A stretch of 64,000 nt of DNA from Mycoplana rhizolycopersici. Its GTDB lineage: Bacteria; Pseudomonadota; Alphaproteobacteria; Rhizobiales; Rhizobiaceae. Within the stretch, counting starts at the first letter, position 1. The number at the start of each line of letters is the position of its first letter. A program made the translations under genes and the position numbers. The notes beneath the pieces were generated by a model that was not told the DNA's origin, made no database searches, and was given only the letters and a program-made list of their open reading frames with translations. Shown here in pieces: positions 32,085 to 40,541 of the stretch. Location: contig NZ_JABXYK010000004.1 in NCBI RefSeq assembly GCF_013378445.1, positions 367,097 through 431,096 on the forward strand, given 5' to 3'.

Positions 32085-33461
32085 TCAACCCTTGTAGGGG
32101 CCTTCCAGGCTTTCCGCGCGCAGCATCGTGGCAAGCAGGTTGCTGTCGAGCAGGAATTGTTCGCCGACCGTCGCAGCGCCCTCGTCAACCAGGCTGTTGA
32201 GCGCCAGCAAGAAGGCACGACCGGCGGTGCGAAGCGCTTCGACCCGCGCGGCGTCCGAGCGAAGCGTTTCCAGCCGGCTTTCACCAGTGCCGGTCGGCGA
32301 GTTCGTACCACCATCGCTGTATCCTGCAGGCAGGTCGCCTTTCAGGTTGCGCGTGACCCCCGTCTGAATAGCATCGAGGATCTGATCCACGGCCTGGATG
32401 GCGCCGGAAACGCGGGTCGGGTGATCGGTGTCGGCGGCGGCATGCGGCAGGAGCGACAGTTTTTCCGCGTGCGACGGCAGGAGCGACAGATAGGGGACCA
32501 TCGGACCCGTCAGGGTGCCCTGCGTGGGTTCCTGGAAAAGGTCCGCGTCGATGGCGGCGTGGGCGACGCGGCCGGACGAAAGCGCCGCAGAAAGTGCCGG
32601 TACATCAATCAGCTCGCCGCGATCGTAGTTGATCACGACGGCGCCCGTGGCGAGCGCCGACAGCACCTCCTCGCCGACGAGACCGGCATTTGCGTAGCCG
32701 TTCTCACTTAGCGGGCCGAGGCCAATATGCACGGAAAGCACGTCGGCGCCGTTTGCCGCCTCACGCGGCGTGGCGGCATAGTGGAAGCCTTCGCTCTCGA
32801 TCCACTTGCGATGGTGGGAGCGGGCATGGATGCGCACCGTCATGCCGAAGGCGCGCGCGAGTTTCGCCACTTCCCGCCCGATATTGCCGTAGCCGATCAC
32901 CGCGAAGACCTGGCCTTCCAGCTTGGCCGTCGGAAATCGCACGAGATCGCGGCCGGTATCGAAGCGACCGGCCGCCACCAGGGCGTTCATCTCGTCGACC
33001 GGCAGGGCAGGGCGGACCCGCAGCAGCGCTTTCATGACCATCTGTGCGGTGGCGCGGGCGTTGATGCCCGGCGTGTTCATCAGGGGTGCGATGCCGCCCC
33101 GCCCGTCGACGCCTCCCCAGCTGGCGGAGCCCATGTTGCCAGTCCCCGAGCCGATCCGCACGCCGCCGAGATCGAAGCGCGTGTCCTTCGGTAGGAAGGT
33201 CGCCGCCGCGATCACCGCATCGTAGAGGCCGTCCCCGGCCTCGGCCAGAAGCTCGGCCTCGGTGGACAGCATGGGCAGGTAGTAGAAATGCGGGCGCCCG
33301 GCTTCCGGGGCGGGCAGTCCGCGGGCGGAGCCTTCATGGAAGGCGCCGCCGCGGGCCTCGACATGCGCCTTGACGGCGGAATGGTCGGGTCGGCCGTCCG
33401 GTCCGGGGGCGAGGCCCACCAGGTCGACGATCAGGATCTTCGGCGTTGTCTTGTCGGTCAT
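32085..33461 (-). CDS. D-isomer-specific 2-hydroxyacid dehydrogenase family protein
   Basis: A 458-residue NAD-binding 2-hydroxyacid dehydrogenase. The Rossmann motif GYGNIGREVAKLARAFGM, the substrate-site stretch VVINYDRGELIDVPALSAAL and a histidine in LLPHAAADT are visible. It is longer than the usual 310-340 residues: about 100 extra residues lie at the C-terminus after LPHAAADT and the N-terminal domain is somewhat long. The start at 33461 removes a short non-conserved extension. It ends a leftward unit after a broken aldehyde dehydrogenase and an HMG-CoA-lyase-like gene. It seems intact, though its neighbours are decaying. Confidence 0.82.
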   Translation of the reverse strand: MTDKTTPKILIVDLVGLAPGPDGRPDHSAVKAHVEARGGAFHEGSARGLPAPEAGRPHFYYLPMLSTEAELLAEAGDGLYDAVIAAATFLPKDTRFDLGGVRIGSGTGNMGSASWGGVDGRGGIAPLMNTPGINARATAQMVMKALLRVRPALPVDEMNALVAAGRFDTGRDLVRFPTAKLEGQVFAVIGYGNIGREVAKLARAFGMTVRIHARSHHRKWIESEGFHYAATPREAANGADVLSVHIGLGPLSENGYANAGLVGEEVLSALATGAVVINYDRGELIDVPALSAALSSGRVAHAAIDADLFQEPTQGTLTGPMVPYLSLLPSHAEKLSLLPHAAADTDHPTRVSGAIQAVDQILDAIQTGVTRNLKGDLPAGYSDGGTNSPTGTGESRLETLRSDAARVEALRTAGRAFLLALNSLVDEGAATVGEQFLLDSNLLATMLRAESLEGPYKG

Positions 33462-33484
33462 CTTTGCTGGGCCTCGTCGCGATG

Positions 33485-34279
33485 TCAAAACAGTTCTGAA
33501 ACGAACTTGGTGCGCTGGAACGCCTCCCGTCCCTCGATGCCGCTTTCGGAACCGAAACTGGACTCGTTGACGCCGCCGAACGGCGTCTCGGGGGTGGAGA
33601 TCATAGTGTGGTTGACGCTGACAAGCCCGGCCTCCAGCGCCATTTCCGCCTCACGCGCTGTTGCGCCGACCTCGGTGAAGACGAGGGAGGCAATGCCGTA
33701 GGGCAGGGCGTTCGCCCGGGCGATAACCTCTTCGAAAGTCGAGAACGACACGATGGAGGCGACGGAGTCGAAGGGCTTCTCCGACATGGTTCGGGCATCT
33801 TCCGGGACGTCAGCGAGACCCGTCGGGGCGTAGAAGTTGCCCGCCCGGTTGATGCGATGGCCGCCGGCGAGCAGCTTGGCGCCCTTGGCGACGGCGTCGT
33901 CCACCAGCGACTGGCTGGCGTCGCAGGGTCGCGGCGCAATCATCGGTCCCATCTGCGTGTCGGCATCGAGCCCGTTACCCAGCTTCAGCGCGGCGGCCTT
34001 GGCGGCCATGCCGGCGGCGAAGGCGACGACCACGCCCACCGGTTCCTTGTAGACCATCTGGCGTTGCCCCGGTACGCGGCCGGGCACGATGCGTCCATAG
34101 GCGCGCTTGCCTTCCTCGGCGTACCAGCGCGCCGTCTCCGCCGAGAAGGGGACCTCGCCCTTCGCCTCGTCGAGCGGCTTGCCGTTCTCCATGGTCAGGA
34201 CGCGGGCGATGGTGTCCAGTCGCTTGTCGATCAGGTCGGCGGCATTCATCATGATCTTGTAGCGGTTGATCGCCGGCAA
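33485..34279 (-). pseudogene. Aldehyde dehydrogenase remnant with the catalytic centre deleted
   Basis: The 264-codon open frame is in-frame aldehyde dehydrogenase (succinate-semialdehyde dehydrogenase group), but only about half the family's 480 residues remain. The N-terminus begins inside the first helices (MMNAADLIDKRLDTIARVLT) and continues to KEPVGVVVAF. It then jumps straight to AAALKLGNGLDADTQMGPM, deleting the NAD site and the segment with the catalytic Glu and Cys. The end, PFGGVNESSFGSESGIEG through FVSELF, is normal. The fused frame stays open but cannot be catalytic. The segment 34280-34363 is non-coding debris. Confidence 0.85.
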
Positions 34280-34363
34280 TCAACGCCACCTGCCTCACCG
34301 CGGATGGCGGACTGACGGTGCTGCACTATCCGGGCTGATTGGCGCGGCGAGAGCCGCCAGCGC

Positions 34364-35278
34364 CTAGGCGTAGACGCGATCGCTGGTGCCGGCCTTCACG
34401 ACATAGCCGGGCGTGCCGTGACCCAGAAGCGCGGGAAGCTCTCCTGAAAGCCCGATCAGCGCTGAAAGATTGACGCCGGTGTCTATGCCGCAATTGTGGA
34501 ACATGTGCACAAGATCCTCTGTGCAGACATTGCCCGTCGCGCCGGGAGCATAGGGGCAGCCGCCGATGCCGCCAAGTGCAGAATCGAAGCTTCGGATGCC
34601 GGCATCATAGGCGGCAAGTGCGTTGGCGAGCCCCAGGTCCCTCGTGTTGTGCAGGTGCAGCGTCAACGGCAGGTCGGGGTGATGCCGGAAGATCGTCGCC
34701 GTGAGTTCGCCGACCTGACGGGGATTGGCGACGCCGATCGTATCGGCGATGGTGATGCCCTCGATGCCCATTTCGCGATAGGTATCGATTGCCCACAGCA
34801 CCCGTTCCACCGGCTGGCGACCCTCGAATGGGCAGCCGAATGTCGTGGCGATAGTGCCGTTCACGAAGATGCCGCTCCCCGCGATCACGGTCATGATCTC
34901 CCGGAACTGGGCCAGCGACTGGTCGCAGGTCATGCGCATATTCGCGAGATTGTGTTTTTCTCCAATGGACATGACGAGGTTCACCTCGTCCAAGACGCTT
35001 TCCAGGGCGCGCTCGGCGCCGCGTACATTCGGCACGAGCGCGGTGTAGCGCACGCCCGGCACGCGCTCGATGCCCCGCAAAACATCGGCCGCGTCGCGCA
35101 GGTTCGGGATCGCTTTCGGCGAGACGAAGGATGACACCTCGAGGCGCCGGATACCCGTGCGCGACAGGCCGTCCGCAAGGCGGATCTTGTCTTCGGTGGG
35201 AACGAAATCCGGCTCGTTCTGGAAGCCGTCGCGCAGGACCACTTCATTGATTTCCACCCGGTCTTTCTTCTCCGTCAT
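34364..35278 (-). CDS. Hydroxymethylglutaryl-CoA lyase-like protein
   Basis: A 304-residue TIM-barrel lyase of the HMG-CoA lyase/DRE-TIM family. The metal and catalytic set is present: VVLRDGFQNE (Arg-Asp), LHLHNTRDLG (His-x-His), and GGIGGCPYAPGATGN with the active-site Cys on the mobile loop. GGAGGAAC lies before the ATG at 35278. Members cleave 3-hydroxy-3-methylglutaryl-CoA or related 3-hydroxyacyl-CoA esters to acetyl-CoA and a keto acid. It is divergent from the acylating aldehyde dehydrogenase at 35473, with paired palindromic operators between them, so it probably belongs to the same regulon. Confidence 0.88.
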   Translation of the reverse strand: MTEKKDRVEINEVVLRDGFQNEPDFVPTEDKIRLADGLSRTGIRRLEVSSFVSPKAIPNLRDAADVLRGIERVPGVRYTALVPNVRGAERALESVLDEVNLVMSIGEKHNLANMRMTCDQSLAQFREIMTVIAGSGIFVNGTIATTFGCPFEGRQPVERVLWAIDTYREMGIEGITIADTIGVANPRQVGELTATIFRHHPDLPLTLHLHNTRDLGLANALAAYDAGIRSFDSALGGIGGCPYAPGATGNVCTEDLVHMFHNCGIDTGVNLSALIGLSGELPALLGHGTPGYVVKAGTSDRVYA

Positions 35279-35326
35279 CGTTGTTCCTCCGTTATCGCTC
35301 GTGATGCCGGTTATCATGGACGACGA

Positions 35327-35432
35327 AATGCATCAATAAAAATGAGAACTGATACATCAGATAAAATATTGTAGTTGAATTGCCCTTTTGATCATCGTAT
35401 AGGTTTCGGTGATGCCTTACCTGATGCATCAC
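35327..35432. promoter_or_regulatory. Palindromic operators between divergent genes
   Basis: CTGATACATCAG (35349-35360) and CTGATGCATCAC (35421-35432) are inverted repeats CTGAT-NN-ATCAG, and a degenerate third copy, AATGCATCAA, lies near 35327-35336. The gap is A/T-rich (ATAAAATATTG at 35361-35371). The form fits a GntR/FCD operator, and a GntR/FCD gene ends the adjacent operon at 38038. The spacing of sites suits control of both the HMG-CoA-lyase-like gene and the aldehyde dehydrogenase operon. Confidence 0.6.
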
Positions 35433-35472
35433 AGCGTACAGCATGTGGCCGTGACCGCGGCCTGGAGGAACA

Positions 35473-36891
35473 ATGTCTCAGTCCGCAGACCAAATCCACA
35501 TCGCAGAACTCGTTGACCGGGCGCGCAGGGCGCAGGCCATCCTGAACGGCTACAGCCAGGAGCAGGTCGACCTGATCGCCGGCGCCATCGTCTACCATCT
35601 GTCACGCCCCGAACTGGCGGCGACGATTGCCGAAATGGCCTATGACGAGACGAAGATGGGCCTTGTCGAAAGCAAGCGCGCCAAGCTCACCCACAAGATG
35701 CCGGCGATCTTTCACGATATCCGCAAGGAAAAGACCGTCGGCGTGATCGACCGCGACGAGGAAAGCGGCATCATCACCATCGCCAAGCCCTATGGGGTTA
35801 TCGCGGCGCTCGTGCCGAGCACCAATTGCGAAGCGACGCCGATCTTCAAGTCCGTTCTGGGCATTCGCGCCCGCAACGCCGTGATCTGCGCGCCGCATCC
35901 GGCGAGCAAGAAGACCACCATCTTCGTCGTGGATGTCATTCGTCAGGTGCTTCGCGCACTCGATGCCCCGGAAGATCTGGTCCAATGCATCGCTCAGCCG
36001 TCCAAGGCGCTCGCCGCCGAACTCATGGCTCAGTGCGACGTCACCATGGCGACGGGCTCTGGCGATATGGTGGCGGCGGCCTATTCTTCAGGCAAGCCGG
36101 CCTACGGCGTCGGCGTCGGCAATGCCGCCGTGATCATCGACGAGACGGTCGATCTCGCGGAAACCGCATCCAAGATCAGGATCGGCAAGACCGGCGACAA
36201 CGCCTCCGGCTGCTCGGCCGAAAACTCCATCATTGTCCAGGCTTCGGTCTATGACGGCTTCCTGCGTGCGCTGGAAAAGGAGGGGGCCTATATCGCTACG
36301 GCCGAAGAGAAGGCGAAGCTTCAGGCCGTGCTCTGGGAAAACGGCCATGTCTCGCGCAAGGTCGTTGCCCGCCCTGTCGGAGAAATCGCGGCCCTTGCCG
36401 GTATCGCCGTGCCGGCGGACCGCAAGTTCATTGTGGTGGAAGAGCAGGGAGCCGGTGCCGACTATCCGTTCTCCGGCGAAAAGCTCAGCCTCGTCCTGAC
36501 CTGCTACAAGTATGATGCCTTCGACGACGCCATCGCGCGGGTCAACGCCATCACCGGCTATTCCGGCTCGGGCCATTCCTGCGGCATCCATTCCAACGAT
36601 CCCGAGCGCATCCTGAGGCTCGGCCTCGAAACGAAGACGTCGCGGGTCATCGTGCGCCAGCCGCATGGTGTCGCGAATTCGGGCAGCTGGTCCAATGGGC
36701 TGGCCAAGACCTTCTCGCTCGGCTGCGGCAGCTGGGGCGGCAACTCGGTATCCGAAAACGTCACTCAGAAGCACTATTACAACACGACGCGCATCGCCGA
36801 GCCGCTTGACCGTTCAGCGCCGGATGATCAGGCCATCTATGGTGCCCTGTTGGGGAAGATCGCCGCCGTGCGCATCGCTGCGGGAGCCTGA
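35473..36891 (+). CDS. CoA-acylating aldehyde dehydrogenase, sulfoacetaldehyde/acetaldehyde type
   Basis: A 472-residue aldehyde dehydrogenase of the CoA-acylating branch (acetaldehyde, succinate-semialdehyde or sulfoacetaldehyde dehydrogenase). The catalytic cysteine lies in GDNASGCSAENSIIV; GVIAALVPSTNCEATPIFK and ATGSGDMVAAAYSSGKPA are typical of this branch. The GCGSWGGNSVSENV ending is also typical. AGGAAC lies before the ATG. It forms an operon with an iron alcohol dehydrogenase seven bases downstream and a GntR gene. The length and sequence resemble sulfoacetaldehyde dehydrogenase SauS, but acetaldehyde or another short aldehyde cannot be excluded. Confidence 0.85.
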   Translation: MSQSADQIHIAELVDRARRAQAILNGYSQEQVDLIAGAIVYHLSRPELAATIAEMAYDETKMGLVESKRAKLTHKMPAIFHDIRKEKTVGVIDRDEESGIITIAKPYGVIAALVPSTNCEATPIFKSVLGIRARNAVICAPHPASKKTTIFVVDVIRQVLRALDAPEDLVQCIAQPSKALAAELMAQCDVTMATGSGDMVAAAYSSGKPAYGVGVGNAAVIIDETVDLAETASKIRIGKTGDNASGCSAENSIIVQASVYDGFLRALEKEGAYIATAEEKAKLQAVLWENGHVSRKVVARPVGEIAALAGIAVPADRKFIVVEEQGAGADYPFSGEKLSLVLTCYKYDAFDDAIARVNAITGYSGSGHSCGIHSNDPERILRLGLETKTSRVIVRQPHGVANSGSWSNGLAKTFSLGCGSWGGNSVSENVTQKHYYNTTRIAEPLDRSAPDDQAIYGALLGKIAAVRIAAGA

Positions 36892-36897
36892 ACGACG

Positions 36898-38007
36898 ATG
36901 AAGTTCGCTGTTCGCCCACAGCTTCATGGCTATGACACCTTCGCGGCCTTCACCGAAGCCCATGCCGTCACGGAACGGGACCTGATCTTCACGCAACGCG
37001 TCCTGCACGAGGCCTTCATGCAGGATACGCCGGCGCAGATCCTGTTCTACGACGACTTCTGCGGCGGCGAGCCGACGGATGTCGCCGTTGACGACATGCT
37101 GCGCGCCGTTCGCAAGCTCGGTTTCGATCGTCTCATCGCGATCGGCGGCGGCTCCATCCTGGACTGCGCGAAGGTTCTGGCCTTGGATTCGGATAAGACC
37201 GTGGCAGGGCTTTTTGCGGCCGGCGTGCAGCCGGGCCGCAAGGCTGGCCTCGTGCTGATCCCGACGACATGCGGTACGGGTTGCGAAGTCACCTGTGTCT
37301 CGGTCTTCGACTTCCCGTCCATCGGCAGCAAGATCGGCAAGGGTTTCGATGCGGGTTTTGCGGACCATGCCGTCCTGATCGACGAACTCCTGTCGAAAAT
37401 CCCTTATCACGTCTTCGCGACGTCTTCGGCCGATGCGCTCGTGCATGCGCTGGAGATCTACCTGGCGCCGCGCGCCAGCGCGTATACGGACATGTTCTGC
37501 ATGGCGGCCATCCGGGCCATCCTGCAGGGCTACATGCGCATCGTGCAACATGGGCGCTCCGTGATCCAGCAGGATGCCAAGGCCTATCTGACCGCCAGCA
37601 ACATGGCGGGCATCGCACTGGCAAACGTGCTCGCCGGCGGCGTTCACGCCATCGCGATGCATTTCGGCAGCGCGCATCACGTGCCGCACGGCGAGGCGAC
37701 ACGCCTGTTCCTGCCGCCGGTCTTCAAGATCTACTACGAGAAGGCTCCGGATGGAAAGATCGGCGACATCGCACGCCTGATCGAGGATGTCGTGGGCGTG
37801 AGCGACGGCGGCAATCCGTTCGATGCGCTCGATGCGCTCCTTGCCGCAGTGGTGCCGACAAGGCGGCTCGGCGAATACGGCATGACTGCGGGCGACGCCG
37901 GCCGATACGCCGACAAGGTGATCGAAACCCAGCAGCGATTGCTGGTGAACAACTATGTTCCGCTTTCGGCGCAGGATATAGCGAGGGTATATAGCGAACT
38001 CATGTGA
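36898..38007 (+). CDS. Iron-containing alcohol dehydrogenase
   Basis: A 369-residue group III alcohol dehydrogenase. The NAD-site text LIAIGGGSILDCAKVLAL and the metal-site residues in SSADALVHALEIYLAPRAS and GGVHAIAMHFGSAHHVPHGE (Asp and three His) are in place. It resembles 4-hydroxybutyrate dehydrogenase and sulfoacetaldehyde reductase relatives. With the acylating aldehyde dehydrogenase it can oxidise an alcohol to an aldehyde and then to an acyl-CoA, or work in reverse as a reductive sink. The substrate is probably a short omega-hydroxy acid or hydroxy sulfonate; this is inferred from the pairing. Confidence 0.87.
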   Translation: MKFAVRPQLHGYDTFAAFTEAHAVTERDLIFTQRVLHEAFMQDTPAQILFYDDFCGGEPTDVAVDDMLRAVRKLGFDRLIAIGGGSILDCAKVLALDSDKTVAGLFAAGVQPGRKAGLVLIPTTCGTGCEVTCVSVFDFPSIGSKIGKGFDAGFADHAVLIDELLSKIPYHVFATSSADALVHALEIYLAPRASAYTDMFCMAAIRAILQGYMRIVQHGRSVIQQDAKAYLTASNMAGIALANVLAGGVHAIAMHFGSAHHVPHGEATRLFLPPVFKIYYEKAPDGKIGDIARLIEDVVGVSDGGNPFDALDALLAAVVPTRRLGEYGMTAGDAGRYADKVIETQQRLLVNNYVPLSAQDIARVYSELM

Positions 38008-38037
38008 AGAGGCCCTGCGGTGTCCAGAGGGAAGGCG

Positions 38038-38697
38038 ATGACGCGAAACTATTCCGACAAGGCGTATGAAACGCTGCGGGACAGGATCATCAATGGTGGT
38101 CTGCGTCCGTCGGCTCCCCTCGACATTCACCGCATCGCCAGTGAATTCGAGATGAGCATCACGCCGGTGCGCGACGCCATCAAGCGGCTGGAGGCGGACG
38201 GGCTGGTGGAGGTCATTCCGCGCTCCGGGACCTTCGTGCGCCATTTCACAGTCCAGGACCTCATCAAGGGGTACGAACTGGTCGAGGCGCTCGACGGCAT
38301 GGCGGGGTATCTGCTGGCCGAACGCGTTGCCGCCGGCGATGTCGACGGACAGGAACTGGAAGCGCTGCTGAAGCCGCTGGTCGACAGGATGGAGGAGAAC
38401 CTGGACCGCGATCAGGCGCGGATTTGGGCGGAACTGGACGGGCAGTTTCACCAGATCATCTTCGACATGTCCGAGAATGCGCTGATCGCCAGCAGCTATT
38501 ACTCGGTCCGCGACCAGATGAAATCGGTGCTGTCATTCGTCAGCCCGATCTATGTCGACCGGGCGAATTCCGTCCGGGAGCACCGGTTGATCATCGCGGC
38601 CATCGCCGCCGGTGACAGTGAGAAGGCGCGCAAGCTTTGCCAGGATCACCGCCATCTCGTGCGAGAGATCCTAAAGAAGCTGCTGCTTCAGATATAG
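38038..38697 (+). CDS. GntR-family transcriptional regulator (FCD/FadR type)
   Basis: A 219-residue regulator. The winged helix is seen in KAYETLRDRIINGGLRPSAP and FEMSITPVRDAIKRLEADGL, followed by PRSGTFVRHF. The FCD ligand domain has ELDGQFHQIIFD and REHRLIIAAIAAGDSEKA with the metal/ligand histidines. A GTG at 38020 is an alternative start with its own AGAGG; ATG 38038 gives the usual N-terminus and has GAGGG. It ends the operon begun at 35473 and is the best candidate to bind the CTGAT-NN-ATCAG sites upstream of that operon. Confidence 0.88.
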   Translation: MTRNYSDKAYETLRDRIINGGLRPSAPLDIHRIASEFEMSITPVRDAIKRLEADGLVEVIPRSGTFVRHFTVQDLIKGYELVEALDGMAGYLLAERVAAGDVDGQELEALLKPLVDRMEENLDRDQARIWAELDGQFHQIIFDMSENALIASSYYSVRDQMKSVLSFVSPIYVDRANSVREHRLIIAAIAAGDSEKARKLCQDHRHLVREILKKLLLQI

Positions 38698-38997
38698 AGA
38701 CGGTAGGGGAGGTGTTCATGATTAAAACTCAGTGGCGGGTACGGAAACGAGGGGCCGCGCCGCAGATGGCAACCGCAATCTGAATGCAGCACAAGGATCG
38801 GTTCGTTCCCAGGAGGGGAGCGATCTGATCGGCGTTCCCTGAAACGGGAGCGTCTGTTCAACCAAGCCAGATTGGTATCACGCCAGCGACACCTGTCGAT
38901 CAGGTGCGCCCGGGTCTGTGTTGCCTTTGCTTGGCCCAATGTTCGGGTGGGGAGCCCGAAACACTGTGCCGATCGTGACAACAAGTGGAGGATAGTC
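38698..38997. other. 300-base gap upstream of the first TRAP operon
   Basis: No gene is supported here; open frames crossing it have no family text. GTGGAGGATAGTC at the right end is the ribosome site for the TRAP binding protein. A promoter is expected because the direction is the same as upstream but the gap is long. No CTGAT-NN-ATCAG palindrome as clear as those at 35349 is visible, and I see no terminator with a T-run. Confidence 0.4.
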
Positions 38998-39975
38998 ATG
39001 AAAGTTCGCAATATCGTCGCAGCTCTGGTCGTCTCGTTGTGCGCCAGTTCCGCTGCCGCGCAACAATTCCAGATTTCACACAGTGCGGCCGCCGGCAATC
39101 CCAAGGACACCGCGTCCCTGAAATTCGCCGAACTCGTCAAGGAGCGCACGGAGGGGCGTATCACCGTCGATGTCGGCACCAGCTCGCAGTTCGGTGACGA
39201 TGCCGAAAGCGTGACGAACATTCGCCTCGGCACCATAGCCTTCTCGGCCAATGCACAGGGTGCAACGTCTGGAGCGGTGCCGGAGATCGGTCTTCTGGGC
39301 CTTCCGTTTCTGTTTCAAAGCCTCGAGCAGGCGGAGGCCGTGATGGATGGCCCGGTCGGCGACAAGATCGCCGCAGCGGCAGAAAAGCAAGGCATCTACA
39401 TTCTCGCGTGGTGGAACAATGGCATCCGCGAGACGTCGAATTCCAGCAAGCCGATCCTCGCTCCGGGCGATCTCGCCGGTATGAAGATCCGCACGCCGCC
39501 GGACCCGATAACCATCGACATCTTCGAGGCGCTCGGCGCGTCGCCGACCCCCATGGCCTTCTCCGAGCTTTATATCGCGCTCCAGCAGAAGGTGGTCGAC
39601 GGTCAGGAGAACCCGCTGATCAATATCTATTCCTCGAAGCTCTACGAGGTTCAGCCCTATATCAGCCGCACCAACCACAAGTTTGAATCCGTGCCGTTCC
39701 TGGCCTCGAAGATCGTTTTCGATTCGCTCTCGCCGGCGGATCAGGACATCATTCGCAAAGCCGCTGTCGAAGCGGGTCAGCTGAACCGTCAGATGGTTCG
39801 CCAGCAGAGCGAGGAACTCTATGGCAAGCTGCAGGAAGCCGGCGTGACTTTCAACGATGTGGATCCTGCACCGTTCGTTGAGGCGACGCAGCCCGTGTAT
39901 GACAAGTGGCGGGCGCAGTATCCGGAGCTCGTCGACGAGCTGGTGTCGGCTGCCAAGCAGGCAGCGGCGAAGTAA
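38998..39975 (+). CDS. TRAP transporter solute-binding protein (DctP family), copy 1
   Basis: A 325-residue periplasmic DctP-type protein. The signal peptide (AALVVSLCASSAAAQQ) is followed by FQISHSAAAGNPKDTASLKF. The ligand-site arginine stretch MKIRTPPDPITIDIFEALGA and SELYIALQQKVVDGQENPL, conserved in carboxylate-binding DctP proteins, are present. GTGGAGGA precedes the ATG. It heads a complete TRAP operon (P, Q, M) with overlapping genes. It is about three-quarters identical by eye to the DctP encoded at 45616-46590 in reverse orientation. Confidence 0.93.
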   Translation: MKVRNIVAALVVSLCASSAAAQQFQISHSAAAGNPKDTASLKFAELVKERTEGRITVDVGTSSQFGDDAESVTNIRLGTIAFSANAQGATSGAVPEIGLLGLPFLFQSLEQAEAVMDGPVGDKIAAAAEKQGIYILAWWNNGIRETSNSSKPILAPGDLAGMKIRTPPDPITIDIFEALGASPTPMAFSELYIALQQKVVDGQENPLINIYSSKLYEVQPYISRTNHKFESVPFLASKIVFDSLSPADQDIIRKAAVEAGQLNRQMVRQQSEELYGKLQEAGVTFNDVDPAPFVEATQPVYDKWRAQYPELVDELVSAAKQAAAK

Positions 39976-40541
39976 TGGGACGGGCCAGTTTCCCCCTCTA
40001 TGACGTCAAGGCGGGTCCGCCCGCCTTGCGCGTCTCCAACATGGCCGGTCTCGTCATCGACTACGCCGCCATCGTGATCTCCGTCGGCTCCATCGTTGCC
40101 ATCTTTCTGGCGTTGATGGCCGAGGTCGTCGTGCGCTACTTCACCTCGGCCGGCCTCGGCTGGCCCAACGAGGTGCCAAACCTGCTCTTCCCATGGCTCG
40201 TCATGGGCGGCATCGTCATCGGTGCACAGCGGGGAACCCATATCGCCGCCGAGGCCATCCGTAGCTTTCTAAGCACCGAGCAACTGCGCAAGCTTCTCAT
40301 GCTGCTGCATGTACTCGTCGCCATCGCCTTCGCTTATCTCGCTTGGCTCTCGCTCCAGGTCATCGCCATCACCAAGGCCCAGGTTTTCCCGATGACGGGC
40401 CTGGGCCAGGCCTGGGCCTATTCGGCCCTGCTCTTCGGCTTCGGCGGTATCGCGCTCGCCTCGCTGGTCAACACCGTCCGGGTCGCCTTCGCGCAGGACC
40501 CGCAATCCCTGAACCAATCCGATCCGGAGCACGCACCATGA
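39975..40541 (+). CDS. TRAP transporter small membrane subunit (DctQ family), copy 1
   Basis: A 188-residue four-helix membrane protein with the DctQ features VVVRYFTSAGLGWPNEVPNL and LVMGGIVIGAQRGTHIAAEA. Its ATG overlaps the stop of the binding protein (TAATG at 39973-39977), indicating coupling. Its stop overlaps the start of DctM (ATGA). It has the same length as its paralogue at 45050-45616. Confidence 0.9.
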   Translation: MGRASFPLYDVKAGPPALRVSNMAGLVIDYAAIVISVGSIVAIFLALMAEVVVRYFTSAGLGWPNEVPNLLFPWLVMGGIVIGAQRGTHIAAEAIRSFLSTEQLRKLLMLLHVLVAIAFAYLAWLSLQVIAITKAQVFPMTGLGQAWAYSALLFGFGGIALASLVNTVRVAFAQDPQSLNQSDPEHAP

